A stretch of 12,246 nucleotides of DNA from CAYYWV01 sp964475385. Its GTDB lineage: Bacteria; Pseudomonadota; Alphaproteobacteria; JAAXGF01. The notes beneath the pieces were generated by a model. It had not been told where the DNA came from. It did not search any database and was given only the letters and a program-made list of their open reading frames with translations. The stretch is taken from contig CAYYWV010000074.1 of assembly GCA_964475385.1 (NCBI GenBank), positions 1 to 12,246 on the forward strand. Direction: 5' to 3'. Position 1 is the first letter of the stretch. Each line of letters begins with the position of its first letter. The position numbers and the translations under genes were made by a program. Shown here one piece after another: positions 1 to 7,514 of this stretch.

Positions 1-1338
1 TCACACGTTGAGCAGCAGGTACTCGCGCTCCCACGAGCTGACGACGTGCTGATAGGCGTCGTGCTCGGCCTGTTTGACGGCGATCAGCACCTCGACGAAC
101 TCGCGGCCCAGCACCTCGCGCAGGGGCCGGCTCGCGCGCAGCTTGTCGAGGGCGTCGGGCAGATAGCGCGGCAGCCCGTGGGCGCGCTCGTAGCCCGAGC
201 CGGTGATCGGCTTGGTCGGCTCGAGCCCCTCCACCATGCCGAGATAGCCGCAGGCGAGCGTCGCCGCGATCGCGAGATAGGGGTTGGCGTCGGCGCCCGC
301 GACCCGGTTCTCGACCCGCCGCGCCTCGGGCTTCGAGTTGGGCACCCGGAAACCCACGGTCCGGTTCTCGCGCCCCCAATGGACGTTGATCGGCGCGTCC
401 GAGTAGCGTTGCAGGCGGCGGTACGAGTTGACGTTGGGCGCGACCAGCGGCATGGCCGCGGGCAGAAACTTTTGCAGCCCCGCGATATGCGACAGGAACA
501 GGCGCGAATCGGCGCCCGATGGGGTGACGAACAGATTGCGCCCGGTCTTCTTGTCGACCACGCTTTGGTGGATGTGCATCGACGAGCCGGGCTCGCCGCT
601 CATCGGCTTGGCCATGAAGGTGGCGTAGACGTTGTGCCTGAGCGCCGCTTGGCGAACGGTGCGCTTGAACAGCATGGCGTCGTCGGCGCGGCGCAACGGA
701 TCGCCGTGCTCGAAGTTGATCTCCATCTGGGCCGCGCCCGCCTCATGGGTCAGGGTGTCGATGTCGATCTCCTGCGCTTCGCAGTAGTCGTAGACGTCCT
801 CGAACAGGGGATCGAACTCGTTGACCGCATCGATGCCGTAGGATTGGCGCCCGGTCTCGGGCCGGCCCGAGCGTCCGACCGGCGGCTCGAGCGGATAGTC
901 GGGATCGGTGTTGACCGCGACCAGAAAGAACTCGAGCTCGGGCGCCACCACCGGCCGCCAGCCGCGCTCGTCGTAAAGCCGGAGCACCCGGCGCAGCACT
1001 TGGCGCGGGGCCATCTCGACCGGCTCGCCGTCGGCGCGGAAACAATCGTTGATGACCTGGGCCGTGGGCTCGTCGTACCACGGCACCATGCGCAGGCTGT
1101 CGGGGTCGGGCACGAGATAGATGTCCGGAATGGTCGGATCGGTCGGATCCTCGTCGGCCGACAGCCACTCCCCGGTCACGGTCTGGGTGAAGATCTGCTC
1201 GGGCAGGCGCAGCGAGCGGTCCGCCTGGCAGCGGATGAACTTCTCCGCCGGCAGGATCTTGCCGCGCGGAATCCCCGTCAGGTCCGGAACCAGGCACTCG
1301 ACCTCGGTGATCCGGCGTTCCCTAAGCCACTTTTCCAT
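1..1338 (-). CDS. puuA: Glutamine synthetase family protein, probable gamma-glutamylputrescine synthetase
   Basis: The 445-residue product has the complete class-I glutamine synthetase catalytic fold. In the PuuA branch the enzyme joins glutamate to putrescine using ATP in the cytoplasm, the first step of putrescine breakdown via gamma-glutamyl intermediates. Visible motifs are PELEFF (residues 133-138, metal-binding Glu), HEAGAAQMEINF (198-209, metal-binding Glu), the ATP-site GSSMHIH (251-257), NSYRR (304-308) and RVENRVAGADANPYL (341-355). The N-terminal beta-grasp region is short, as in PuuA-like rather than GlnA enzymes, and the GlnA adenylylation loop is not apparent. The ATG at 1336-1338 lies inside the end of puuD (17-base overlap), so translation is probably coupled; I see no clear Shine-Dalgarno. 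The PuuD partner is the main argument for a polyamine substrate, since the family also includes enzymes acting on other amines. The stop is at the very left edge, so the operon may continue outside the window. Confidence 0.88.
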   Translation of the reverse strand: MEKWLRERRITEVECLVPDLTGIPRGKILPAEKFIRCQADRSLRLPEQIFTQTVTGEWLSADEDPTDPTIPDIYLVPDPDSLRMVPWYDEPTAQVINDCFRADGEPVEMAPRQVLRRVLRLYDERGWRPVVAPELEFFLVAVNTDPDYPLEPPVGRSGRPETGRQSYGIDAVNEFDPLFEDVYDYCEAQEIDIDTLTHEAGAAQMEINFEHGDPLRRADDAMLFKRTVRQAALRHNVYATFMAKPMSGEPGSSMHIHQSVVDKKTGRNLFVTPSGADSRLFLSHIAGLQKFLPAAMPLVAPNVNSYRRLQRYSDAPINVHWGRENRTVGFRVPNSKPEARRVENRVAGADANPYLAIAATLACGYLGMVEGLEPTKPITGSGYERAHGLPRYLPDALDKLRASRPLREVLGREFVEVLIAVKQAEHDAYQHVVSSWEREYLLLNV

Positions 1339-2140
1339 GTATCACGCGTTCGTTGCGGGTCTCGGCGCGGGCGCGGCAGGCGTCGCCGAAGGCCCGGAAC
1401 AAGGCCATCGACTGCGGGTTGTCGCGCACCCGCCATTCGGGGTGCCACTGCACGGCGATGGCGAAGCCGGGAGCGTCCTTGACCCGGACCGCCTCGACCA
1501 AGCCGTCGGGAGCGCGGCCTTCGACCGCAAGCCGGTCGGCGAGCCGGTCGATGCCTTGGGCGTGCAGCGAGTTGACCATGATCTCGGTCGCGCCGACGAT
1601 GCGCGCGATCACGCCGTCCGCATCCAGGATAACCGGATGCGCGGGCGCGTACTGCTCGGCGCGCGGGAGCGACGTGTCCTCGCGGTGGTCAAGCATTCCC
1701 GGCAGCGCGTGCACGCGCTGATGCAAGGTGCCGCCGAGGGCGACGTTGAGCTCCTGGAAGCCGCGGCAGACCGCGAACAAGGGCAGGCCGGCCGCAAGCG
1801 CGGCGGTGATCAGCGGCAGGGTCGTCGCGTCGCGTTGCGGGTCGCGCATGGTCTCGGCGTCGAACGGCGCGCCGTCGTAGTGGTGGGGCTCGACGTTCGA
1901 AGGGCTGCCGGGCAGGAACAAGCCATCGAGCCGCGCGATCAGCTCGTCGAGATCGACGTGGCCGAACAGCGGATCGAGATCCGCGCCGCGGCCGAAGGCC
2001 GGCAGCAGAATCGGAAGCGCGCCGGCCCCATGCGCCACCGCGTTGATGTACTTCTCCCCCACCGCGTGGAACGGGTGGATGCCGATCTGGCGGACATCGG
2101 CCGGGATTCCTACGAGGGGAAGGGGTTTCTTGCCGCTCAT
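1322..2140 (-). CDS. puuD: Gamma-glutamyl-gamma-aminobutyrate hydrolase (class I amidotransferase fold)
   Basis: This 272-residue cytoplasmic protein belongs to the peptidase C26 / class I glutamine amidotransferase-like family. PuuD enzymes release GABA from gamma-glutamyl-GABA, the closing step of the gamma-glutamylated putrescine pathway. The nucleophile elbow is LFAVCRGFQELNVALGG, with the catalytic Cys at residue 125. The His and Glu of the triad lie in VQWHPEW (His233, Glu235). The opening LVGIPADVR and the central DGLFLPGSPSNVEPHHY also fit the family. Length matches the usual 250-270 residues. The start at 2138-2140 is preceded by a promoter placed so that the mRNA would begin at or next to the ATG, and no Shine-Dalgarno is seen. 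It overlaps puuA by 17 bases. The intermediate oxidase and dehydrogenase genes (PuuB, PuuC) are not in the window. A broader gamma-glutamyl hydrolase role cannot be excluded. Confidence 0.88.
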   Translation of the reverse strand: MSGKKPLPLVGIPADVRQIGIHPFHAVGEKYINAVAHGAGALPILLPAFGRGADLDPLFGHVDLDELIARLDGLFLPGSPSNVEPHHYDGAPFDAETMRDPQRDATTLPLITAALAAGLPLFAVCRGFQELNVALGGTLHQRVHALPGMLDHREDTSLPRAEQYAPAHPVILDADGVIARIVGATEIMVNSLHAQGIDRLADRLAVEGRAPDGLVEAVRVKDAPGFAIAVQWHPEWRVRDNPQSMALFRAFGDACRARAETRNERVIHGKVA

Positions 2141-2147
2141 CGCTTTT

Positions 2148-2176
2148 CAGCTAACACGGAGGCGATCCGCGGGCAA
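2148..2176 (-). promoter_or_regulatory. Predicted puuD-puuA promoter, leaderless arrangement
   Basis: On the minus strand, TTGCCC (2176-2171) is followed after exactly 17 bases by TAGCTG (2153-2148). Seven bases (AAAAGCG) then lead into the puuD ATG at 2140. A start site 7 to 8 bases after the -10 box would fall on or beside the A of the ATG, giving an mRNA with no leader. The -10 match is weak (TA kept), so confidence rests on spacing and on the same layout at three other genes here. Confidence 0.45.
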
Positions 2177-2183
2177 GCGCTTG
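2174..2183. promoter_or_regulatory. 10-bp palindrome between divergent -35 boxes
   Basis: CAAGCGCTTG is a perfect palindrome. It contains half of the puuD -35 box on one strand and half of the desaturase -35 box on the other, which lie only 4 bases apart. A protein bound here would cover both promoters, so it is a candidate shared operator. A 10-base palindrome can arise by chance in 12 kb, so its position is the argument. Confidence 0.3.
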
Positions 2184-2209
2184 GCGCGGATGGATCGGCG
2201 CGCCATATT
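2181..2209 (+). promoter_or_regulatory. Predicted desaturase promoter, leaderless arrangement
   Basis: TTGGCG (2181-2186), 17 bases, then CATATT (2204-2209), followed by six bases (GACCGC) and the ATG at 2216. The -10 box shares four of six positions with TATAAT. The predicted transcription start coincides with the start codon, and no Shine-Dalgarno precedes that ATG. Confidence 0.48.
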
Positions 2210-2215
2210 GACCGC

Positions 2216-2998
2216 ATGGACGACGCCACGAGCGGTTTGGAGACCCTGATCCTAAGCGGCAAGGGGATTGCGGTTGCGGCGATGTTCGCCGCGATGTTTC
2301 TGGGCGAACGCTTGCTCCCCGCGGTCCGTCCGCCCGCGGGCTGGCGGCGGGCCGCGCGCAACCTCGGGCTCTGGGGAGCGAACCTCGCGCTCTCGCCGCT
2401 GATCGTGCTTCCGATCACCGCCTGGGCGGCGGGCCACGGGCTGTTCGCCCGTCCCGCTTGGTGGTCGGGGCTTCCCGGGCTCGCCCTCGACCTCGCGCTT
2501 CTCGACTTCTGGATCTACTGGTGGCACCGGGCGAACCACGAGATTCCGTTTCTGTGGCGGTTCCACGAGGTCCATCACCTCGACCGCTTCCTCGATTCGA
2601 CCACCGCGCTTCGCTTCCACTTCGGCGAGGTGGCGTTGTCGGCGCTCGTCCGCGCGGGCGTGATCGTCGCGTTCGGCTTTCCGTTCGTCTCGGTGGTCGC
2701 GTTCGAAACCTTGGTTCTGGTCGCGGCGCTGTTCCACCACTCGAACCTGCGCATTCCTTCCGGCCTCGAACGCGCGCTCGCGCGCGTGATCATCACGCCG
2801 TCGATCCACTGGGTCCATCATCACCGGACGCGCGCCGACACCGATTCGAACTACGGCACCGTGTTCAGCTTTTGGGACCGCATTTTCGGCACCCGCAGCC
2901 CAAGCCCTCGCCGCCCCGACATGCCGCTCGGCGTCGAGGGCCGCGAAGAGCGGGATTTCGCCCGCCTCCTCATCATTCCTTTTCTACCTCGGGGCTGA
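2216..2998 (+). CDS. Sterol desaturase / fatty acid hydroxylase family membrane protein
   Basis: The 260-residue integral membrane protein carries the histidine clusters of the non-haem di-iron fatty acid hydroxylase superfamily: HRANH (residues 104-108), HEVHH (117-121), HH in LFHHSN (174-175) and HWVHHH (198-203). Members hydroxylate or desaturate lipids at the membrane using O2. Hydrophobic segments lie at about 15-35, 55-75, 85-103 and 143-175, with the histidines facing the cytoplasm in known relatives. The usual RFHP-type motif is RFHFGE here (134-139), so a Pro is replaced by Phe. The open frame extends far upstream through antisense puuD sequence. I take the ATG at 2216 because it follows a promoter-like element and is the first in-frame ATG outside puuD. 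The last 15 bases overlap the convergent MATE gene. The substrate is unknown; the name does not imply sterols in this organism. Confidence 0.85.
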   Translation: MDDATSGLETLILSGKGIAVAAMFAAMFLGERLLPAVRPPAGWRRAARNLGLWGANLALSPLIVLPITAWAAGHGLFARPAWWSGLPGLALDLALLDFWIYWWHRANHEIPFLWRFHEVHHLDRFLDSTTALRFHFGEVALSALVRAGVIVAFGFPFVSVVAFETLVLVAALFHHSNLRIPSGLERALARVIITPSIHWVHHHRTRADTDSNYGTVFSFWDRIFGTRSPSPRRPDMPLGVEGREERDFARLLIIPFLPRG

Positions 2999-4330
2999 CC
3001 GGTCCGCGCGAAACGCGCGCTCGATCCGCGGGTAGTACCACGCAAGCGTCAACGCGCGCGCCGCCATGAAGATCAGGAACGCGGCCCACAGGCCATGGTT
3101 CGCCCCCACGGAGGGCAAGGTCGCGGCCGCCGCGACGAAAACGGCGAGCGAGGCGATCATGGCGTTGCGCATCTCGCGCGAACGCGTGGCGCCGAAGAAG
3201 ATGCCGTCGAGCTGATAGCTCCACACCGCGATCAGGGGCGCAACCGCGAGCCAGCCGAGAACCGCGCGCGCCGCTTTCCGCACCTCGGGAACGCTGGTCA
3301 GAAGGTCGACGAACAGCCCGCCGGCAAGCGCGTAAGCCCCGGCGAAGCCGACCGCGGTGTAAAGCGCCCAACGCGCGCTCGCCCGGACCGCCCCGCGGTA
3401 AGCGGCCAGGTCGCGCCCGCCGATCGCGCGCCCCACCAGCGCCTGGGCCGCGTTGGCGAAACCGTCGAGCCCGAAGGCCATGAAGTGGACCATGTTCATC
3501 AAGACGGCGTTCGCCGCCAGCACCACGTCGCCAAGCCGGGCGCCGAGCGCGGTCATGTAGGCGAAAGCCCCGATCAGGCAGAGGGTGCGGATGAAGATGT
3601 CGCGGTTGACGGCGACCGTGCGCCTGAGCGCCGCGGGCTCTAGAATCCGCGCGCCGCGCCAGCCGCCGCCGAGGCGGCCGAGCATCGCGAGCGCGAGCGC
3701 GGCCCCGAGCGCGATGCCGGCGTACTCGGCGACCAATGAGGCGAGCGCGACCCCTTCGACCGCCATGCCGAGGCGGACCACGAAGACGTAGTCGAGAACG
3801 ATGTTGATGCCGTTGACGGCGACGGTCACGATCAGCCCCGCCCGCGTGTTCTGCATCCCGAGGAACCAGCCGAGCAGCACATAGTTGAGAAGCGCCGCCG
3901 GGGCGCCCCAGATGCGGATCGCGTAATAGGCCCGGGCGTGGCGCTCGACCTCGTCGCTCGCCTCGATCAAGGCCATGGCGACGGCGACGATCGGCCCCTG
4001 AAACGCGAGGATCAGGACCGCGAGCGCGGCCGCGACCAACCCCGCTCGGGCCAGCGCGGCCCGCATCTCGTCCGCATCGCCCGCGCCGTGGGCCTGGGCG
4101 GTGAAGCCGGTCGTGCCCATGCGCAGAAAGCCGAAGCCCCAGTAGAGAAAATCGAAGATCAACGCGCCGACCGCGACCGCGCCGAGATAGTAGGCTTCGG
4201 GCAAATGCCCGACCACGGCGGTATCCACGATCCCGAGCAACGGGACCGTGATGTTGGAGACGATGATCGGCCCGGCGAGCCGCCAAACGCGCCGGTTCCA
4301 GTTTGCGGCTTCGGTTTCGGGGACGCTCAC
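2984..4330 (-). CDS. MATE family multidrug/cation exporter (DinF-like branch)
   Basis: The 448-residue polytopic membrane protein has about twelve hydrophobic segments in two homologous halves. The first helix, GPIIVSNITVPLLGIVDTAVVGHL, has the conserved Asp of the VDTAVVG motif, and LGAVAVGALIFDFLYWGFGFLRMGTTG follows as in DinF/NorM-type proteins. MATE proteins export cationic drugs, metabolites or other compounds using a Na+ or H+ gradient across the inner membrane. The likely start is the GTG at 4328-4330, 20 bases after the lolA stop; it directly precedes SVPETEAANWNRRVWRLAGP, where family similarity begins. The open frame runs further upstream but only as antisense-type Arg/Pro-rich sequence over lolA. 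No strong Shine-Dalgarno is visible, so expression probably depends on the ftsK-lolA transcript. In many alphaproteobacteria I recall xthA following lolA, so a MATE gene here is a local difference. The substrate cannot be inferred. Confidence 0.87.
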   Translation of the reverse strand: MSVPETEAANWNRRVWRLAGPIIVSNITVPLLGIVDTAVVGHLPEAYYLGAVAVGALIFDFLYWGFGFLRMGTTGFTAQAHGAGDADEMRAALARAGLVAAALAVLILAFQGPIVAVAMALIEASDEVERHARAYYAIRIWGAPAALLNYVLLGWFLGMQNTRAGLIVTVAVNGINIVLDYVFVVRLGMAVEGVALASLVAEYAGIALGAALALAMLGRLGGGWRGARILEPAALRRTVAVNRDIFIRTLCLIGAFAYMTALGARLGDVVLAANAVLMNMVHFMAFGLDGFANAAQALVGRAIGGRDLAAYRGAVRASARWALYTAVGFAGAYALAGGLFVDLLTSVPEVRKAARAVLGWLAVAPLIAVWSYQLDGIFFGATRSREMRNAMIASLAVFVAAAATLPSVGANHGLWAAFLIFMAARALTLAWYYPRIERAFRADRSAPR

Positions 4331-4350
4331 GCGGACGCGTTCGCCGGGGC

Positions 4351-4989
4351 TCAGCGGCCCATTCCGCTTTCGGGCGGCGGCGGCGGAGCGACGAACAGCT
4401 TGGGATCGAGCGCGACGCCCTTCTGGAGGTTGTAAAGCGTGATCCGGGTGCGCAGTCCCTGGGGGTCGACCACCGTCCACTGGCGAAGCTCGAACGGGCG
4501 CTCGGTGAAGACCAGGGTAAGCGCGCCTTCGTCGGGTTGGTCGGCGCGGCGCAGCGTGATCCGGGTCACGCGATCGTCGCTTTCGATGTTTTCGACCGCG
4601 ATCCCGTCGCCGAGACGGATTTCCTCGCCGACCAGGATGCCGGCCGGGGTCTGATCGATCGGAACCTGACTGACCTGGCCGACATCGCCGTCGATATAGG
4701 TGAGCCACGCGCCGTCGCTCACCATGACGACCTTCGACGGCGGCGCGTACTCGACCCGAAGCCGCCCCGGGCGCGCGATATAAAGCACGCCCTCGGCGAC
4801 TCGGCCGTCATCGGCGACCTGAACGAAATCGGCGCGCAGGGTCGTGATCGCATTCAGATAGCGTTCGACCCGGGCGATCGTCGCGGCCGCGTTCGCATCC
4901 GCGCCCGCCCACGAGGCGGCGGAGGAGCAGAAAATGGCGACCGCCGCCGCGGCGGCCGCGATCAGACGCGCAAGAAGAACTCGGGACAC
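4351..4989 (-). CDS. lolA: Outer membrane lipoprotein carrier protein LolA
   Basis: This 212-residue periplasmic chaperone would carry lipoproteins from the LolCDE complex to the outer membrane. The N-terminus is a signal peptide: Arg near the start, a long Ala-rich hydrophobic core, and likely cleavage after SWA (residue 28). Cys21 does not sit in a lipobox (Phe precedes it), so the protein should be soluble. The mature part shows the LolA pattern: an early helix IARVERYLNAITTLRADFVQV, then GVLYIARPGRLRVEYAPPSK (strands of the half-barrel), VMVSDGAWLTYID and, near the C-terminus, LRQWTVVDPQGLRTRITLYNLQKG. The tail ends in a Pro run (APPPPPESGMGR), probably disordered. The start is GTG (4987-4989) with AGGAG five bases upstream. 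It follows ftsK by 47 bases, an arrangement common in alphaproteobacteria. Confidence 0.93.
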   Translation of the reverse strand: MSRVLLARLIAAAAAAVAIFCSSAASWAGADANAAATIARVERYLNAITTLRADFVQVADDGRVAEGVLYIARPGRLRVEYAPPSKVVMVSDGAWLTYIDGDVGQVSQVPIDQTPAGILVGEEIRLGDGIAVENIESDDRVTRITLRRADQPDEGALTLVFTERPFELRQWTVVDPQGLRTRITLYNLQKGVALDPKLFVAPPPPPESGMGR

Positions 4990-4994
4990 GGTGT

Positions 4995-4999
4995 CTCCT
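4995..4999 (-). promoter_or_regulatory. Shine-Dalgarno site fixing the lolA GTG start
   Basis: On the minus strand AGGAG lies five bases before the GTG of lolA. It supports this GTG as the start and shows that ordinary Shine-Dalgarno initiation is used inside this operon. Confidence 0.75.
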
Positions 5000-5008
5000 G
5001 AGAGCGGA

Positions 5009-5039
5009 TGACGCTGCCGGCGCGAGATCGCCGGCGTCA
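5009..5039 (-). other. Strong intercistronic hairpin between ftsK and lolA
   Basis: The arms GCCGGCG and CGCCGGC (5029-5035 and 5016-5022) form a perfect 7-bp stem around a 6-base loop. The flanking TGAC and GTCA (5036-5039 and 5009-5012) can add four more pairs across a 3-base bulge. The structure starts at the ftsK stop codon and ends 10 bases before the lolA Shine-Dalgarno. No run of T follows on either strand, so it is not a standard intrinsic terminator. It could be an mRNA processing or stability element, or could modulate lolA translation. Confidence 0.6.
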
Positions 5040-7445
5040 GTTGATCCTATCGTCGTCGATGTTGCGGGCAAGCACTTCGCGACGGCCGACGTGGTCGGCG
5101 CGGCTGATCACGCCTTCGGCCTCCATGCGCTCGATGATCCGCGCCGCCCGGTTGTACCCGATCTGGAGGTGGCGTTGGACGAAGCTGGTCGACGCCTTGC
5201 GCTCGCGGCAGACGAGCGCCACCGCCTGGTCGTAAAGCGCATCGTCGCCGCTCCCGCCGCCGAACAGAGCGAGCGGTTCGTCGTCGTCGCTTTCGGTGAC
5301 CTCTTCGACATAGTCGGGCTGGCCCTGGGTTCTGAGGAAAGCGGCGACGCGCTCGACCTCGGCGTCGCTGACGAAGGGGCCGTGAACGCGCATGATCCGC
5401 CCGCCCGCCGCCATGAACAGCATGTCGCCGTCGCCGAGAAGCTGCTCGGCGCCCTGCTCGCCGAGGATCGTGCGGCTGTCGATCTTGGACGTGACCTGGA
5501 AGCTGATCCGGGTCGGGAAGTTGGCCTTGATGGTGCCGGTGATCACGTCGACCGACGGCCGCTGGGTCGCCATGATGAGGTGAATGCCCGCGGCCCGCGC
5601 CATTTGGGCCAGGCGCTGGATCGCGCCCTCGACGTCCTTGCCCGCGACCAGCATGAGGTCCGCCATCTCGTCGACCACGATGACGATGTAGGGCAGGGGG
5701 TCGGTCGGGAGCTCCTGCTCCTCGAACAAGGGCTCGCCGGTTTCGGCGTCGAAGCCGGTCTGCACCCGGCGCACCAGGGGCTCGCCCATAAGCCGGGCTT
5801 CGCTCACGCGCTTGTTGTAGCCGACGATGTTGCGCACGCCGAGCCGCGACATCGCCCGATAGCGGCTTTCCATCTCGCGGACCGCCCATTTCAACGCGAC
5901 CACCGCCTTGGCCGGGTCGGTCACGACCGGGGCGAGCAGATGCGGGATGCCGTCGTAGACCGAAAGCTCGAGCATCTTGGGGTCGATCAGAATGAACTTG
6001 CACTGCTCAGGCGGCAGCCGATAGACGAGCGACAGGATCATCGAGTTGATCGCCACCGACTTGCCCGAGCCCGTGGTGCCCGCAACCAGAAGATGGGGCA
6101 TCCGCGCGAGGTCGGTCATCACGGCCGCGCCGCCGATGTCCTTGCCGAGCGCGAGCATGAGCCGCGCGGCGGTCGCCTCGTACTCGGGCGCCGACAGAAG
6201 CTCGCGCAGATACACCGTCTCGCGGCGCGCGTTCGGAAGCTCGATCCCGATCACGCTGCGCCCCGGGATCAACGCGATCCGGACCGAGATCGCGCTCATC
6301 GAGCGCGCGATGTCGTCGGCGAGGCTGATGACCCGCGACGATTTGGTGCCCGGCGCGGGTTCGAGCTCGTAGAGCGTGACCACCGGGCCGGGCCGCACCT
6401 TGACGATCTCGCCGCGGACGCCGAAGTCCTCGAGCACCGCTTCGAGAAGCCGCGCGTTCTGGGCCAGCGCCTCGGCGTCGTCCTCGGCGCTCTGGGAGCG
6501 ATCCGGCGGCAGGGTGAGCAGGTTCAGAGGCGGAAGCTGGTACTCGCCCGCGCCCGAAAGGTCCAGGGTCTCCTGGCGCGCCGGCGCGCGCGGCGGCCGC
6601 CGGGCGACGATCTTGGTTCGGGACGGATCGCGCTCCGGGGGGGACGGGGCCTCGTCGCTGCGCGGCCGGCGGCCGAGGCGCGGCTCGAGGCGGGGCTTCG
6701 CGGCTTTGCCTCGGTTGGCGCGGGGGCGTTTCCGCTCCGACGGCGTCTCCGCTTCGTCCGCGTCTTTCGTCCGGCCGCGCCGCGCGCGGACGCCCGCCGA
6801 GGCGCGGGCGGCGGCGCGCGCGAGGGGAGCGCCGCCCAGGCCCGCCGCTCGGGCGAGGCCGCGGCCGAGCGCGCGCCACTCCTCTCCGCTCAGGCCGAGC
6901 GCGCCGGCGAACGCGGCGAGAGCGAGCGCGCCCGCGCCGGCGGCGACCCAACCGAAAGCCACGCCCGAGGCGGCGAGTCTGGCGGCGATGGCGTCGCGCA
7001 GGAGCGCGCCGACAGCGCCCCCAAGCCCGCCCGCGATCGGCCAGCCCGAAGGCGCGGGCAAGGCGGCGAGCGCAGCGGCCGCCGCCAAGGCGGAGGTGGT
7101 CGCCAGCGCCAGCCGCCGCCAAGGATGGCCGACCCGGCCGCGCAGGACCAGCCCCCACCCCCAAGCGAGCGGCGGCGCCAATGCCGCGAGCGCCGCAAGC
7201 CCCAGGGCTTGGAGCGCGAGGTCGGCGGCGTAAGCGCCGGCAAGCCCCGCCGGGTTGCGCGCCGGTCCCGCAGCCGCGGTGTTGAACGAGGGATCGGCGG
7301 GGTCGAAGCCGGCGAGCGCAAGCGCGAGCCAAAGCGCCGCCGCGGCGAGCGCAAGCCCGCCAAGCGCGATCAAGCGGCGGCGCAAGAAAGCGACGACGCC
7401 TGGCGGCAGAAACGCCGCGCGAGCGGCGGTGGCGCGACTGGCCAT
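5037..7445 (-). CDS. ftsK: DNA translocase FtsK
   Basis: This 802-residue protein (from the ATG at 7443-7445) is the septal DNA pump that clears chromosome termini during division and activates XerCD. Residues about 25-185 hold four to five hydrophobic segments (membrane anchor). Residues about 190-300 form a linker rich in Arg, Pro, Ala and Lys. The motor follows: a FtsK alpha domain beginning near LNLLTLPPDRSQ (about 308), Walker A GTTGSGKS (456-463), Walker B IVIVVDE (587-593) and MATQRPSVDVITG (636-648). The C-terminal gamma winged-helix domain (about 733-792) contains STSFVQRHLQIGYNRAARIIERMEAEGVIS and would read the polar KOPS-type sites. The ATG is preferred over an upstream TTG at 7478 because GAGGAG lies six bases before it. 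A probable promoter sits about 60 bases upstream. The linker is short compared with E. coli FtsK but usual for alphaproteobacteria. lolA and the MATE gene follow, probably on one transcript. Confidence 0.96.
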   Translation of the reverse strand: MASRATAARAAFLPPGVVAFLRRRLIALGGLALAAAALWLALALAGFDPADPSFNTAAAGPARNPAGLAGAYAADLALQALGLAALAALAPPLAWGWGLVLRGRVGHPWRRLALATTSALAAAAALAALPAPSGWPIAGGLGGAVGALLRDAIAARLAASGVAFGWVAAGAGALALAAFAGALGLSGEEWRALGRGLARAAGLGGAPLARAAARASAGVRARRGRTKDADEAETPSERKRPRANRGKAAKPRLEPRLGRRPRSDEAPSPPERDPSRTKIVARRPPRAPARQETLDLSGAGEYQLPPLNLLTLPPDRSQSAEDDAEALAQNARLLEAVLEDFGVRGEIVKVRPGPVVTLYELEPAPGTKSSRVISLADDIARSMSAISVRIALIPGRSVIGIELPNARRETVYLRELLSAPEYEATAARLMLALGKDIGGAAVMTDLARMPHLLVAGTTGSGKSVAINSMILSLVYRLPPEQCKFILIDPKMLELSVYDGIPHLLAPVVTDPAKAVVALKWAVREMESRYRAMSRLGVRNIVGYNKRVSEARLMGEPLVRRVQTGFDAETGEPLFEEQELPTDPLPYIVIVVDEMADLMLVAGKDVEGAIQRLAQMARAAGIHLIMATQRPSVDVITGTIKANFPTRISFQVTSKIDSRTILGEQGAEQLLGDGDMLFMAAGGRIMRVHGPFVSDAEVERVAAFLRTQGQPDYVEEVTESDDDEPLALFGGGSGDDALYDQAVALVCRERKASTSFVQRHLQIGYNRAARIIERMEAEGVISRADHVGRREVLARNIDDDRIN

Positions 7446-7451
7446 GATCCA

Positions 7452-7457
7452 CTCCTC
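7452..7457 (-). promoter_or_regulatory. Shine-Dalgarno site fixing the ftsK ATG start
   Basis: GAGGAG on the minus strand, six bases before the ATG at 7445, selects this start over the in-frame TTG 33 bases upstream. Confidence 0.75.
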
Positions 7458-7514
7458 GACCGGGACCGGCGACCGCAAGCGCAGGGATCGCCCGCGGCCG
7501 CGCTTTTGCGCGTT

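Noticed and set aside
46..1482. Long plus-strand open frame opposite puuA
   Set aside because: It is the antisense shadow of puuA in GC-rich DNA: Arg/Gly/Val-rich, no domain, and it crosses both puuA and the start of puuD.
1121..2215. 365-codon upstream extension of the desaturase frame
   Set aside because: It runs antisense through puuA and puuD and has no domain; the true start is the ATG at 2216.
3005..3019. Hairpin CGCGCG-AAA-CGCGCG after the desaturase stop, as a terminator
   Set aside because: No T run follows, and it lies in MATE coding sequence. Such stems are common at this GC content.
2973..4286. 437-codon minus-strand open frame overlapping the MATE gene
   Set aside because: It is Arg-rich and in the wrong frame. 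The membrane segments and family motifs are in the frame ending at 2984.
2117..5698. KOPS-like GGGNAGGG octamers (2117, 5691 on plus; 11881 on minus) as FtsK-guiding sites
   Set aside because: About three per strand are expected by chance at this base composition, so neither number nor orientation is informative.
7499..7512. CGCGC-TTTT-GCGCG stem at the start of the ftsK leader as a regulatory element
   Set aside because: A 5-bp stem is too short to stand out in GC-rich DNA; kept only as a remark in the promoter entry.
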